Shown: one piece after another, positions 32,531-46,197 of the stretch
Layout: the number at the start of each line of letters is the position of its first letter
How positions within the stretch are numbered: the stretch's first letter is position 1
Source: Heliopora coerulea
Lineage: Eukaryota > Cnidaria > Anthozoa > Scleralcyonacea > Helioporidae
NCBI GenBank assembly: GCA_030142905.1
Contig: JASJOG010000596.1
Coordinates: forward strand, 33,114 to 97,113
Direction: 5' to 3'
DNA length: 64,000 nt
The notes under the pieces: generated by a model
The model's input: the letters and a program-made list of their open reading frames with translations, nothing else
Databases searched by the model: none
What the model was told of the DNA's origin: nothing
Translations under genes and position numbers: made by a program

Positions 32531-33851
32531 CAACATTCCCAACTTCGGGATGTAGAATTAAGTAGGAAAAAACCCCGAAAATGTCCGGAAAACTTAAATA
32601 AAGAGATTTTTTATATTATGGTGGGGGCATTATTAATAACGTAGTACAGGGTCATTTTATTCTTTGTTGTCAAACGCATTCACAAATGGCGCTTTATTTG
32701 CTATTGTTTTTGATGAAGACAGATTCCATTAGCCTCGTTTGAAAGCCAAGGCTCTTTTGAATTCTTGGAAAACGATGGTCCAAGCGAAGCTCGTTGAAAC
32801 GCGCATTGCCAATCTGGTCCCGGAGTCTCCCTGACCTGATGAGAGAAAGGAGTCCAACCTATACAAACTTCGTACTGCGCGAGATGAGTTTCTGGAATTT
32901 TCAGCGGTTATTTTTCAGGAAGACTGAGAATGCCAAATATTCATCACCATTTGGGCACGAGAATTTCTGAAGGGTAAACTTAGAATACTTTAGGATCTCA
33001 TCAAGGAAATAATATACGACTTACTGATTTCATCTTTTAGGATAAATGTGCCCAGATGTTGGGTCCACACATACGACAAAGTTTCCAGCGCTTTCCAGAG
33101 CTGACTCTGAAGCCCGCGCATGCGTATGGGGGGTGGCGTGGGTATTGGCCCAACCGAGAACATAAGACTTGGGGGGGGGGGGTGAGTGGCCCATTGCCGT
33201 ATTTCGTATTGTGCAGGAATCTGACTATAACGGATTATCCCAGATAAACGTAAAAATACGAAGGCGTTAACAAGATGGCATGACATTGGTCAAATGCAGG
33301 CGAATTCTTTAACGTCTCATAAAAAATCGGTAGAATTTGGTGGCACAAGACAAACGTAATGTCTCGGTTCAGGTCACGAATTCGTACTACAATCGAGAAT
33401 CATATGTTAAATGCCAGTTTTCTACGCGACATAAAAGTCGTGAACAAGAATACAGGGTTCCCGTGTTTAACGTATTTCATTTTCCCCAAAAGGTCGAATA
33501 ATTTCGTACTTTTTAATGGCTTTCACGTGGAAAACGTCGCCACGGGAAAACCGCCATCAAACCGAAAGTACAAAGTCTTAATTTTTTCGCTCAGCGCTCG
33601 TCACTTTTTCAACCACAAGTCGGAAGCAGGATTTGACCGACTACTTACCGTTTCCCTACTCCTAATCACTTTGGCAGGCAAATCGTTAATCGCAACAATG
33701 CGAATCTAGTACAGTGCTCTGCCAACTAAGCTGGGAAAGCCGACGCCGAGACCTTGGCCATGTACAAAGATATTAACATTCGAAGACTTCCCTCATCAAA
33801 TACGAACTGTAGTTCATGTAATTGTGGGAACAATTGAGTATTTTAATAAAA

Positions 33852-34002
33852 TACAAAACAATGGTAACTCCGAATGTTGTTAACGTTTTTATTGATTCTA
33901 CGTTTCGACTAATTTACAGTCACCACCAGGAATCAATAAAATAGTCGAAACATAAAATCAATAAAAATGCCAACAACACTTGGAGTTACCATTGTCTTGT
34001 AC
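33852..34002. mobile_element. Foldback element with ACAATGGTAACTCC termini
   Basis: Left arm ACAAAACAATGGTAACTCC...TTTTTATTGATTCTACG TTTCGACT pairs with the right arm AGTCGAAACATAAAATCAATAAAAA...GGAGTTACCATTGTCTTGT, giving a 151 bp hairpin. No coding content. Confidence 0.75.
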
Positions 34003-36403
34003 TTCGTGTAATGGAGTGTAAAAACTAAATATTTGTTAATCATTTTCTAACTGGTTGTGTAGGACATCAGTGTTTCTACAATCCACATTTTTTGTATCGA
34101 TGATTTAGAGAAGCGAAGGCTTTGGGAACTAGATTACGTCATTGGTGCACAAGGTCGTAACCGGAAGTCTGAATTCATTCAATGTTTGGACTAACAATTG
34201 AAGCCAAAAAAGGCAGATGTGGAGGGCGTTGTGGAGGCCAACGAACGAGATCTCATTGATCTCGTATCGCGTGATAGCTAACGCATGCGCAATTCGTCAT
34301 TTCTCCTAACTGCAACGGAAGTGAAAAAAATTTTTCGTCGTGAGTTTTGAATAGAAATGCCAGTCACGATCCGTTCCCAAGCGGTACAGAAAGGACACCA
34401 ACACTAGAAAGAAATACATGTCGCACTACGCGTAGCACGGTCCTATAAATGAGTCCTGCACGTAGTATTCTTGTGACTGAAAGAAATTGAAGAACTTGCT
34501 GGAAAGATTGTGAAATTGGAGGTTCGTAGTACGGCTAATAGGACATATACAGATTGGCACTTTGAAGATTATGCCAGATTACAACCATTTGGAAATGGAG
34601 GAATCAAAGCGCATCGGCAAACAAAACCAGAGACAAGGAATTCCATTCTAGAGCTATCTGAATCAAAGAATAGGGTATCTTGATGGTGAGAAGAAAAGAA
34701 AACTCGAAGGGCATAGAATTACTATCATAGGAATAATGTAAGTTACAATACTAAGTGAGACGATAGTGAGAAGTTGGCTAGGATAGTTGACATTGAATGC
34801 CCTGAAGACGTAAATCTCCACTTTACTCGACATGCAGGCATCTCACATGAACAAGATCATGACACAACAATAGAAGACAAAGGATAGCGCTCCAAACTCG
34901 GATCTCGTAATCGGTACTGAAAGACGAGATCAAAATACTCTTCGACCACCAGCAATCTGAAATTCTTAAGAATTCGAACGTTGTTTGTTTTGGTTTTTTT
35001 TACGGTATGACAAAGAAAAGGAAACAAAATCCTCTGAGTGTTTTTTTTAGTTCAATGGGCTGTCAGAATATCCAAGCATTTCAAAAAAAAACAAAAACCA
35101 AAAAACAAACCAACGCAAAAACGCATGATTCAAGTCAAAGTCAAAACAAGACTATAATTGAAATGGCAGTATTATAACGTCGTTGTCAAGTAATGTTCAA
35201 ACCATTACTTTGCAACGATTTTCTTAGCGCTAAAACTTCAGCTATAGTCTCGTCTTTTAGTTGACCGAAATATTCAGCTCAAGATGACGTCATATACTTC
35301 GGCTTATGAATCATTATACTTCTTCACGTTGTCGGCTGTCTGTGGTTGATAATCATCAAAAACAATTCACCATGTTCTGAAACTAAATAACTCGTTAGAC
35401 GCGACGAACTTAATCCAATATTAGGCTCATTTGGGTTCGTTTGATTATCGTTCAAACTGATGCATGCAAATCGAGCCAAGACCAAATCTGGTTTTCGTGC
35501 ATGAGTACGCCATTCCGTGTTAAAGTTGCCCAAGCACGTCCAGGTTTCTCCGGACCCCCTATCAAGGGTCAGTCCCTATCCAAGAAGGCCTGCGCTCAAA
35601 TGGCACGTGGTCGGGCGATTTACCACCCACCTGATCAATACAGACTCGGACTAACTTGATGCCACATTAAACGCTTGCGTAAATAGGGGTTTTATAATGT
35701 TGTAATGAGTTGGGAATGCAGTGTTAAGTGTGAACTGACCTTCGTAGGCATTCATCAAACTTTTAATCCCTCAAAAATGTTTGCAGAGTCCCCAACGGAA
35801 CTTTAGCCTGGAATTTGAAAAGCACTCTTCTGGGATTAATGGTCTGGCTAACGTCACCGAGTAACTGGTTTAAATATACCATGAACCCAGGGCTACATCT
35901 TAAATTCAAGAATTTAAGGTTATTAATCACTGTAGCATAGCAACCAAAGCAGCTTTAACCATCACGCTTTTCAGCTGTCAAATTAATGTCTATTACTTAA
36001 ATGCATATAATAAAATAATTCATTAAGCTATAACACTTTGTAAACGCTATCGAGTCCTGACGCGATTGATTTGTGACGCGGAAGACCTGTTGGTTTTTAT
36101 AGCCTCATATAGAACCACATTGAAACAAAGAATAATAGCGAAAGAAAGCTTTTAATTCCCAGACAAAAGATGAAAAAAATGTCAAAGGGATAAGAGAATA
36201 AAATGAGACCCAAGGGATTTAAACTTGAAAGCATTGTTCTCCTCAAAGTAAAAATTCTAATTTCTCGAATTCAAAAAAAAAAAAAAACACCTTTTCTATC
36301 ACATATAAATATAATGGGAACTTCAAAGGAACTTCATATTCTGTAAGGTAAACTTTCAGTTGTTTGTCTTGGCGTGCAAACTTTACATACATACGAAAGT
36401 ATA
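34003..36403. other. Intergenic stretch, no gene recognised
   Basis: No ORF above 75 codons and no repeat with defined ends. Several A-, T- and (GTTTT)-rich runs near 34980-35120. Confidence 0.4.
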
Positions 36404-36519
36404 CATATATATATATATATATATACACACACATATATATATATATATATACATACATACACAAATATATCTGAACAAGGGGTTGTGAAGTTTTATATAT
36501 ATATATATATATATATATA
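36404..36519. repeat. (AT)n and (CA/TA)n microsatellites
   Basis: Two AT arrays (36404-36452 with an ACACACAC interruption, and 36494-36519) separated by about 40 bp of unique sequence. Confidence 0.95.
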
Positions 36520-38405
36520 GGTACATCAGTGGTTGGACCTAGCTGCCCATAATTTCTCCTATTACGCATGACAAAGTTACCGAATTCTGATTTGTCGAGA
36601 GGAGTCCAATTGTTTTAATAATTTCACGGCAGTGCAATTAATGTCGTCATACGTAAGTAATAAACAAGTAATCATATGACTTTGCTCGTGCATAAGCGAT
36701 TCGCTCTGCACGTGAAATTTAAAAATTGTGCCAAATTGCACATGTCTTATGGCCCGTGCAGCTGTGGCTGAATCTTCAAGAACCACGAGTACTGGATAAT
36801 CATAATCGTGCGCCCTATCATATGATTACCTATCCAAATAGAGATGGCATGCAAAAATTACCACAAGTACCGTAGTCTTGATTGTGATCACATTTTTAGT
36901 GAGATAAAACCACACTGTGTTATGAAGGAAAACGGTCAAATCCGCTACGAATGGTTTTTCCCCCTTTAAATCCTGGTTTCTACATAATAATTACAATTGC
37001 AGTGAACGAGTTTCGCAATTGCAACCATCACCAGCCGCTGAAGTGTTTTCAATCATCACTGTGATGGTTCCAAAATAAACTCAACGATCGACTCATGCAA
37101 AGTCATCGCTCAAAAATAAACCCATCTGCGGGAGACAGTTTGATTCGTTGAAATTGCATTGATATAGCCGTTAAGTCTGAAATATCCTGTTTTGGACCAT
37201 AATAATTCTCCACTAGGCACTCTAACGACAAGGTGCGCATATGGTTACTTTTAATGAACAATAATCAGCCATGGCAAACATTGTAATCAACACTTCCGAC
37301 CTCCACGCGACAAACAAGCCAGTCTCTGCGATCGCTAAGTTACGATATCCACTTACTCTTTGCGGTTGTTCGGACGAAACATTTTGCTCTGTCGGCAATG
37401 GAAGTCTTTGCAATCGCTAAGACTACTAAGTGCGTTTGATTAGAACACGATCTCTGCTTATAACAAGTTTTTTTCAAACAATCGCAGCGATGCCAATTCT
37501 GGCTAAAAAATTCCAAAAATTTCGAGGGAACGCGCTTTGGCAGATGCGGTCTCCATAAGGGTCCACTTAACCCTCACTCCAGCAGTCCTCAACGTTAGAC
37601 TATTATTCGCAATTGGTCATAACCCCAACATTAAAATTCTAACCCAAAACTAAACCAATTGTTATTTAGGACGCTGACATATTCTGTGCTCGGATTTGGC
37701 TCAAACCAAGAACTCAATTTTGCCTCAGCTATTTTCCAGCTATGGTTATTTCCAAGTCCTAAGTAGCATTCAGTTCCCCCCCCGTTCTAACAAACAAATA
37801 AATGACAAAACCATGTCAACGACAAATCTACCATGAGCTCAGGTTCGAGAAGGAATCACACTGTCTTTAGAACCATAATTTCGTCCCGTCATATTCAAAC
37901 TCGGCAGTCAAAACCAACTGACAGCGGGGTTTTTTTTGCGGTATAGAATCGCGTCGCCCACCAGTTATTACGTCAAATTATGCGTTGAGATTGCAGATCA
38001 GAGATCACATTGGAAGATGACTTTCCTCCACAGTAGGGATAACATGTTTGCTGTAACACCTTTGTTGTATATAGTTGACATCATCGAACGTTCATAACGA
38101 TTACGAATTTCTATGATGACGGCTGTGACTACCAACATTAGCGTTCAGAGCTCCGGCTCCGGAAACTCGCAGTGGTTGCTATGGCTCAAAACAACCGTTG
38201 GCTTAAATTCGGAACGGGGCCACGACAGAGTCGAGCAAAGACGAAGTAAAGGGGAAGCACACAAAAACATGGAAAGTTGAACTAAAATCCTTCCGTAAGT
38301 CTCATGAGATTTTCGATACAGCAACAGATAAACAAGAAATTTTATGAGATATGTATTTTGGAAATGTGTGACGCTTGGAGATATCTTGAATGATAAATAA
38401 ACTTT
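36520..38405. other. Intergenic stretch, no gene recognised
   Basis: Short ORFs only. Around 37590-37670 is a weak AACCCCAACATTAAAATTC / TCTAACCCAAAACTAAACC tract, distantly like the telomere-like repeats further left. Confidence 0.4.
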
Positions 38406-38604
38406 CATGAAGCTCTATCTTCAGAAAGACGATTTCTGAGCCCCAGACGGGGATCGAACTCGCAACCTTCTGATGACCGGTGCGACGCTCTAAACAGTGA
38501 GCTACCAAGATTCAGAAAGAGCGTCTCACCGGTCATTAGAAGGTTGCGGATTCGATCCCCGTCTGGGGTTCAGAGGTCGTTTTTCTGAAGATAGAGCTTG
38601 ACGA
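38406..38604. mobile_element. Palindromic tRNA-like element, family A
   Basis: Two inverted arms, each containing a tRNA-like segment. The right arm reads GCGTCTCACCGGTCATTAGA, AGGTTGCGGATTCGATCCCC, GTCTGGGGTTCAGAGG. The left arm is its complement (CCCCAGACGGGGATCGAAC). GATTCGATCCCC fits a pol III B box, and GTGAGCTACC (complement GGTAGCTCAC) lies at the A-box position. Terminal sequence is AAGCTCTATCTTCAGAAA / TTTCTGAAGATAGAGCTT-like. See 52050 and 60388. Confidence 0.8.
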
Positions 38605-41515
38605 ACGTTCAACCATCATTTAAGAAATTTCTCGTCTAAAACCAAGAGGTTCTCTCATATAGCCGAGGTAATGCTCAGATCTTGCACTAAACAACGATAA
38701 TTATCCAAAATCCGGATTATTCCTTTGATATTTCCCCCCTGAAGGGCTAAACGTATCCAGTATTTTAGTTATGTTCTTTAAACCAAACACAGGGAGGTCC
38801 GTTCGCTACGTTCTCCAACATAACCATCCTCTGAATAGGAAAATTACATCTGGGTGTGATTTACCCATCAACGACCTTCTTGTATCATCAAAAAATGGTG
38901 TGGGCGTGTTAGTTCAGCTCATGCGCATAATGTGAAGTAACAAAACTCGAGGTGATAGTCATGATCAAATGAATAGTCTTCCCCACCCATTTTCATAAAC
39001 TTTCGGTCCACACACAGTGGTGTTCCTCAACACCCTTTTGTCAACAGATGTTTGAATATTTCTTTGTTCGCCAAAAATTTAGGAAAGGTACGTTATTTTG
39101 TGCTGCTATAGTTTTCAATAGCACTTTCTTAAATTCTTCTCGTTTTTGGCATTCAGCGCTGAGTGTCAGGCACTTTAAGAGAGTCAAGAAGGACGTCCCT
39201 CAGAAAATATTAGATCGTCTGGGAACTCAAGGAAGTCGAATACGAGCATTGCAGACGAACAACCCGGCAACGACATGAATCGTCAATATACAAAAGAGTA
39301 AGAAGTGCGCGAAAAAAATTGCTGATACACCAGAACCAGTCACATTTGTCAACGATAGTTGGCTCACTTAAATCTTAAATTAGCCCCTCAGTTCTCCCGG
39401 AGGGATAATATTCTGTGGGGAAATTTACCTCTCTCAGCTGAATATCTTTCCTAAGGCCAACTGGCAATGTAGGTTGCCCAGCCAAGTTGCTCGCTGAATC
39501 AGAATGACGTGGCTGTTTTCACGAGAATACCATAACTTAATCAGATTCTTTGTAAAGTGACAATAAAAGCTAATTTCCGGCAGCTGTTTTTAAGTTATTT
39601 ACCCTGTTACTAATCCGCAGCTGTTCCTATAACAATTTTTTCCCAACTACGCGCTTCGGTAACGCATACATTTTGTAAGCGCAAGTATCAACAGGGGAAA
39701 GCTGGTCGCTCACCACTGTGTCCGATAAAGTACTGTCATTTTTACTCTATTTGCCATCTCAACCAAGCGAACCAATGGTCTCTTCCTGGCCTCTCTTGAC
39801 ACTCATTGTCAACGAGACAAAACACCATTCAGGATATCAATCAAAACGCTGAACTAAACTTCATAATGAGCGGACCTAAGTTTTTGCGAAGTCAACATCC
39901 CTACACTGCAATGAACCTGAAGTTACGGACAATGATTCACGGCCTTTAAGCAAGCTTTGTTGAATTTATGTCATCGCATTTATATTGAGACCGTTCAAAT
40001 TACCGCTATTACATAATACTCTAGATAAGCACTATGGTAAAAGACTTTAATGTCTGAGTCATCACGTACAGTTTGTTTTCAATGGATTGCTTTTTATGCG
40101 GTTGATTTGAAATTTCTACGCCGTAACCAAAAACTCTTAAGTCGTATTGAAAAAACTATGGTTGAGGATAATCATTCAGCTGGCGTCTCGCACGTGTTGT
40201 AACATTTTACGAGTATCTTCAACAAGGAAAGCTAAAAACTATACAGTAAATTTATTAACAATTCATACAAACTTACCGATATCGGAGCCAATACGACAAC
40301 GCGTCTTTCCGGAGGTTTCTTGTGGAGAGGGCAGCTAGTCTGTGAAACCTAAACCAGGAGAAACACGGAACTTAAGTGAAGAATGTAGAGCACACGACAT
40401 GAAATTTCCCGCTGAATGACTGTTCACGCTTTGTTGAATGGCAATCACGGGAGTCCTGACTCTCACCGGGTTAGCAAAGTTAAAAGAATCCCGGTTTAAA
40501 CTTCCCCACTGATTTGAAACAAAGGATGCTCAATGCCAGTTGCGTGAAAACCTTACAAATGTAAACCTCCACTCTTCCCGTCTTCCAAGAACTGCTCGCT
40601 TCGACGACCAAGCGCGTGTAAGCTGAAGAAACCGATACATTACTATTTCTTGTTGTTTCACGTGAAACTTGAGCTAAATCAGATTATCTACTTCGATTAA
40701 ATATTGACACTAAGAAGGGAGATGACCTACCAGGATGTTTTCGTTAGAAAACATGCTAAACTGCTAAGAAAAATACACAAGAGTCCCAGCAAGGAAAATT
40801 ATCGTGAAAATGTGCTCGAATAAGGAACATTAGGAGGCTGTGACTGCGAAACACGTCGCTGTTGGATGTTATGCAAAGCCCGGAACGTGTTTAGTCTTGT
40901 AAAGTCCGTTAATTGAGGCCGTTGAGTATAATATAAAAAGACTAAGCCAGTATCAACAACGAACAAAGCTGGGCCACGGGGGGATTAATTAACTGGCGCT
41001 TGCTCGTATCCATCATAAAAGTTTTCAATGATTATTTTGAGAAACGTTTACTAAAAGCCAAGATGACTTACCACAAACAAGGATTTTCTTCAACCTTAAT
41101 TAAAAGAGCAGTATTTCATCTTTGTCTTTCATGAGACTTTGACACAAGCAGTACAAGAAATTCTTGCATATTATTATACCAATGTATTCAATCTGATCAT
41201 CATCTGCCCAATATTACCCAGTCCTACAGTACGCTATCTTATTTTGTTTCCTCTCAAATTCCTCCAAATCTATAACGGTCCTATCTAACGCAACGGTGTC
41301 CCTTTTCTGCCACTTATTGTCTAACCTCAGCTTACTTCAGGCTGATGACGATGTATGATTCATAAACAGTTTCTGTAGGGTGTGTAGGTACATGAGCTGT
41401 TCTGCCTGTTCCACAAATGTCAAACAAACCATACGTCTAGCTTAAGCGTTTCTTCATGATAACTTAGTTATCACGAAAATCACGGACGAACTGAATTAAC
41501 GAATCAGAATCGTTC
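38605..41515. other. Intergenic stretch, no gene recognised
   Basis: No convincing exon or defined repeat seen. Contains a CACGTG at about 40660 inside TTTCACGTGAAAC, a small palindrome. Confidence 0.4.
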
Positions 41516-41519
41516 CATT

Positions 41520-42030
41520 TACTCAATGATCTATTTGTTCATCCATTCACTCCATCTATTCATTCGTCCATTTGAAGCAGTCATCCACTCTGTAATTCCT
41601 ACGTCCATGCAATTATCCACCCATTCATCCATTCACTTGTTCGTTCATTCACTCATCTGTTCACTTGTTCATTCATCCACTAATACATCGATTCATGCAT
41701 TTAATTCACTCGCTCGGTTCACTCATTTATTCATTCGTCAGTTTGTGCATTCTTTCACTTATCATCTCTTATCATTTCCCTCGTCCGTCTGTCTGTTCAT
41801 ATCCCTCCATCCATTCGTCCATCCGTCCGTCCATCCCTCCTCCCGTCCATTCTTCCACCGGTTCACCTATCCAACCATCCAGTCTCCAATCCATCCATTC
41901 TACCTTAAATCCTTCCTAGAACTTTTCCATCCATCCATTCAGTCATCCACGTATCCTCATATTTACCCATCCATCCACCTAACTTCCCTCCCACCTATCC
42001 ATCCAACCACACATTCAAGTCCATGGACCC
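41520..42030 (+). repeat. Low-complexity TTCA/TCCA tract
   Basis: Half a kilobase of imperfect CATTCATC, CATCCATC and CGTCCGTC units. It is stop-poor and so produces a spurious 232-codon His/Ser/Ile/Pro ORF at 41526-42224. A shorter, similar tract lies at 43376-43620. Confidence 0.85.
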
Positions 42031-43077
42031 GTCCACCATCCCCCCTACTCTTCGTTCGTCTCCGTCCGTTCACACCTCATTCGCCACTTGGCTCCAAGTG
42101 GCTGTTTACCCGACACAAGCACGGGCATGTAACTCGTGATCAACCATCAAACCACTCAATCCATTCAAACCATTCGATCTCATCGTTTGTCAACATTAAT
42201 TTAATTACACTAAAAACATTATGACCTTCACCCACAAACACATCCTCCGCAGGGCGTTTCCGCAAAGTATCAATTTGCAACGGGATTATGATAAGATGTT
42301 TATAAAACCATTATCACGACAGGCTTGAGTATCAAAAACAATGTGACCAAACGGGATAAACACTTCGTTGGATAACAGCGATATTATCTTGACGGTGTTC
42401 ATTCCCAACATAATTACAATATCAAGTGTTCAGGATTTCGTGAATGTTGTGATATCAAGCTGGCTGCAATTAAACGAAATAGCCAACAGGCATGAGGTTT
42501 TGGCAAAACTGCTGACAGCGTTTTGAAACAATAAACTAGAAGAGCCCTCGATACACAAATGTTTAACAATTCCATCCGTTTCTGCTATCATCGTAGACCA
42601 AACGACTCCCCTTAGCTCAACTTTGCTTAGAAAAAGACAACAAAACTCGAGCAGGAAATATATTGTGTTCATTTCTGTTTAAATATTTACATTCCAAGAA
42701 CATCTTTTTTTCGCGCTACTACATCTTTCTGGTTTCCTTGCTTTGTGTAGTCTGACTGCTATCCCTCGGTATGGTTAAACCAAAGGGATGTCATATACAC
42801 ACGTTTATCAGTCTGTACAGCACGCTTCTTGGTGAAATTACAAAGTTTACACCTACAAAATTCAGGTCTTTTCTGACTTGCATGTTTGCTCTACTTCAAA
42901 ACGACCTGTACTTAAAAGCTTTTTCATATGTCAATTAGTTTTTATTCAAATTAAAGCTGAAAAATGAAAAGTTTTTCCCAAGGCGTCCTTTTAACACAGT
43001 AGCGAAAAAGTTAATTCACTTTCACGTTAAATTTCCTGATCAGAACTATACAAATATTGTACAGAATAGTTAATGTT
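42031..43077. other. Intergenic stretch, no gene recognised
   Basis: No ORF above 80 codons and no repeat with clear borders. Confidence 0.4.
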
Positions 43078-43241
43078 TAAAAACAGGATACGAATAAAAC
43101 CAAATACGGTGTGTATTATTCATTTTGATAAACAACTAACATAGTTTCTGAGTAAATTTTCTATATTTAAAAGTCGAAAAGTTATTTATCAAAATAAATA
43201 ATGCACACAAGCGTCGGTATAACTCTTATCCTATTTTTACT
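43078..43241. mobile_element. AT-rich foldback element
   Basis: Arms TAAAAACAGGATACGAATA...GTGTATTATTCATTTTGATAAAC and GTTATTTATCAAAATAAATA...CTTATCCTATTTTTA pair imperfectly over about 60 bp each, around a loop of roughly 40 bp. No coding content. Confidence 0.65.
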
Positions 43242-43375
43242 GAAGAAATCAGTTAACAGAGGCTTCCAGTCAATATTTCCCGATAACGTCATATCAAGTT
43301 TCTCTTTTGATGCACCAATACGTGACCCTAGCGTTCAGAGCGCTTTATCGATAGATGAGAGACATTCGTTCATCT

Positions 43376-43620
43376 ATTAGTCTATTCACTTATCTGCCTA
43401 TTTGCTCACTCATTCAGTAATCCGACCGTTCATTCAATCGTTCATTAATTAATTAATCAAATTAATAGGTTAATTTTATTATCTTCATTAATGAATTAAA
43501 ATAAACTAATTAATTAAATTAAGTAAATTAGTTGATTATTTCATTCATTCTTTCTTCCTTCCTTTTGTTCGTTCATTCGTTCATTTGTTCCCACCCCTCC
43601 ATCTGTTTCTATTCATTCGT
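43376..43620 (+). repeat. TTCATTCA / TTAATTAA low-complexity tract
   Basis: TTCATTCATT-type units interrupted by about 100 bp of ATTAATTAATTAA sequence (43440-43540). The TTAA-rich part resembles 63060-63175. Confidence 0.8.
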
Positions 43621-45072
43621 CGAGTAAAACCCAAGAAACAAAGAGAAGCAGGGAGAACGTTCTGGGCACAATGTTTCCCGTTTACCACATATGTGGAAAC
43701 CCACGAAAAAGCAATGTTCCTGACAAACTGCCGAAACATGAATTATGGATCTTAAATACCAAATTTCCTCAAAAGCAAGTATTTTTCTGTAAAGCAAGAT
43801 CTTTAGGCTGCCAACAAGGAACACTTGTTACGTTCAATAATTGCAAGCGTTGTCAGGTAAAGTTCCAGAAATATCGGATTAAATTGTTGTCCACGTAAAT
43901 CTCCCTTAAAAACAACTAATTATTCAAGTATCTAACAACACTATCCCAGTTAAATTTACGTATTTCCGGATTAATTAAGCGAAAGGTCGGACGTTAATGA
44001 AAATATTTCGATTTCATTTCAATATTGTTGTGATGAACGCGAGATTCTGTTTTGACTTGTCGGGTCAACTCGCAACGATGGGCATAATTCTGGCTTTAAA
44101 ATTTGTGCAGTGTTACCGCAAGCTTAAAATGTTATAGAACTTGTAATTCAGTTCTGAAATCAAAAATCTACTTCTGCTTTGAGGAGAAGAACGACGTGAA
44201 AAAGTTTGATCGCATGTCGGAAGCTGGTCTGCTTTGGCAAAGACAGTGGGCGTTCTCGTTTTTCTCTTTTAAAACGCAGTTATGCTGGAAATGTTCACCC
44301 AAGGGCGAAAAAGGTGGAACTTTAGGGATTAGGATCTTCTAAATATGTATCACGCCTAACCCAGCGAGAATACGTATGCTACGGTACTATTAAAAAGACA
44401 ATTATGGCAATAAGATCGTGTACACCTCCTTCATCTGGGCCAAAAGTCAAAGGACCTTCCACACGAATGCTCATGTAATAGACTTTAGTATTTTAAATTA
44501 TTTTTGTCATGATAGGGGTAACATAAGTAGCTTAGCTAGTTTTTCTTCCAACTTAAATTATTAAATTATTTTTAAATTATTTTCAATTTTTTGTAATGGC
44601 AGAGATAAAACCAATAGCTTAGCTTGTTTTTCTTGTAATTTAAATTCTGTCAGGAATTTTCTGAAAATCACGCTATGTGAGAAAGCATCCCACTGAATTA
44701 ATAAAGATTTTTTTCTTTTCACCAGGAACAAATAGCTGGATAGCACACGAAAACTTTGTGTGTTTTCAGTTCGAGCGTTTATAGCGTGGCATTAACCTTT
44801 TAAAAGGCATTATTGCTATTTGGCAACTTCTTAATTTTACTCTGGCTAACACCAGATGATTTAACATCTCCTGAAAAATTTGCTTGGTGAAGAGTTACAG
44901 CGAGAACTTGGTTCACAAAAGATATACTGGGCAATAATAAAGATAATTTATTTGCTGGGAGCAAGAGTCCAGAATCAAGCAAATGGAGTCTCAAAACATT
45001 TCTAATCCTATATATATATATATATATATTGGATGAGCACTCTTCAAGACACCAACTTCCACGCCTATATCC

Positions 45073-45108
<36 letters not shown>

Positions 45109-46017
45109 CGATGTTGTCGAGCACTCTATGGATATATAAGGATAACCAATAGCGTTGAGGAATGCCCACCGCTCGAGTAGCGGTTTGAACACTTTGGTCC
45201 CTTATCAATCCAAGTTCGTTCCAAGCTGCACTGATGAGCTGTAGTACAGCGAAACGTACGTCTGCAGATTGAACATATGTATATATATGTATATATATGC
45301 CGACATAATCTCCAAGGAAGTAAAAATGCTACGGATTATCCGCCTCTAGCATGAATTCAGTCATGAACCTTAAAAAATCCTACGGTCCTCCAAACTATTA
45401 ATTTAAAATACTGTAAATAACACATAGCGTTCATTAAAGTTTCTAGACAACATGGTCAGCCGCGCATATACAAACAGGTCCTTGGTTAATTGGGTGAAAA
45501 GCCGGACGATTCTAATCAGGAGTTAAAATCTGACCTGCTATTTTACTCCATAAAGTATTGTCTGATAATTTAGTTCTACCTTTAAAGGAAAAATTCTGTT
45601 TGAATTTCTGAGATCTCTGTAAAGGAAAACTCAAAACTTTTCCCGCTAATATTATTCACCGAATTCACCACACTTTGGATATTTCGTCGTCACCAATATC
45701 AAACGTACTTCCCAAAGGTATAATTAGAAAAAATATATCCTTAATACAGAGGGGTTGTTTTAATTATCTAAACGGAAGGCCAAGTAGCACTAGATGGCTA
45801 CGATAGAGTTGCGTCATGGACGCAGGCTTGGGAAAAATTCGTAGGTGAAATAAACTCTTTCCAACGTAACTGTTGACCTCGTAGTGAGGAGAATAGTTTG
45901 CTGAGCGTTGGCATGACTGCGTTATTTCCCAAACCTGTAAACTCAGCGACTATGAAGCAGGAAAATTTAGCTTATGATTGACCAGGCGGGGAAGCGTAAG
46001 TTTAAAACGAAGATTAA
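43621..46017. other. Intergenic stretch with (AT)n arrays, no gene recognised
   Basis: Contains (TA)n arrays at 45009-45030 and 45075-45106 and short ATATGTATATATATG runs near 45275-45298. The 79-codon ORF at 44103-44342 and the 130-codon minus ORF at 45192-44800 (partly from the AT arrays) have no family features. Confidence 0.45.
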
Positions 46018-46197
46018 AGCCCAGTATAGTACTTCAAGAATAGCCATAGACACAGTGGAATCGATTCATAATATTTAATAAACAACAAGGGATAATCTTT
46101 CGTACACAACAACGAAACTTCAGCTCTTGTGATTTATTATATGTTATGAATCGATTCTACTGTGTCTACGGCTATTCTAAAGGTATTATGCTGGGTT
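46018..46197. mobile_element. Foldback element with GCCCAGTAT / ATGCTGGG termini
   Basis: Left arm GCCCAGTATAGTACTTCAAG AATAGCCATAGACACAGTGG AATCGATTCATAA is inverted in the right arm TTATGAATCGATTCTACTG TGTCTACGGCTATTCTAAAG GTATTATGCTGGG. The arms are about 53 bp with few mismatches; the loop is about 70 bp. No ORF. Confidence 0.75.

Noticed and set aside
33359..33709. 116-codon plus-strand ORF
   Set aside because: No recognised motif; length is within chance expectation for this window.
36243..36569. 108-codon minus ORF with Tyr/Ile repeats
   Set aside because: Translation of (AT)n arrays.
41526..42224. 232-codon plus-strand ORF rich in His, Ser, Ile and Pro
   Set aside because: Produced by imperfect TTCA/TCCA repeats, which lack stops in this frame; no conserved motif outside the repeat.
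45009..45106. Paired AT arrays as a possible cruciform/origin
   Set aside because: Ordinary (AT)n microsatellites; nothing else supports an origin.
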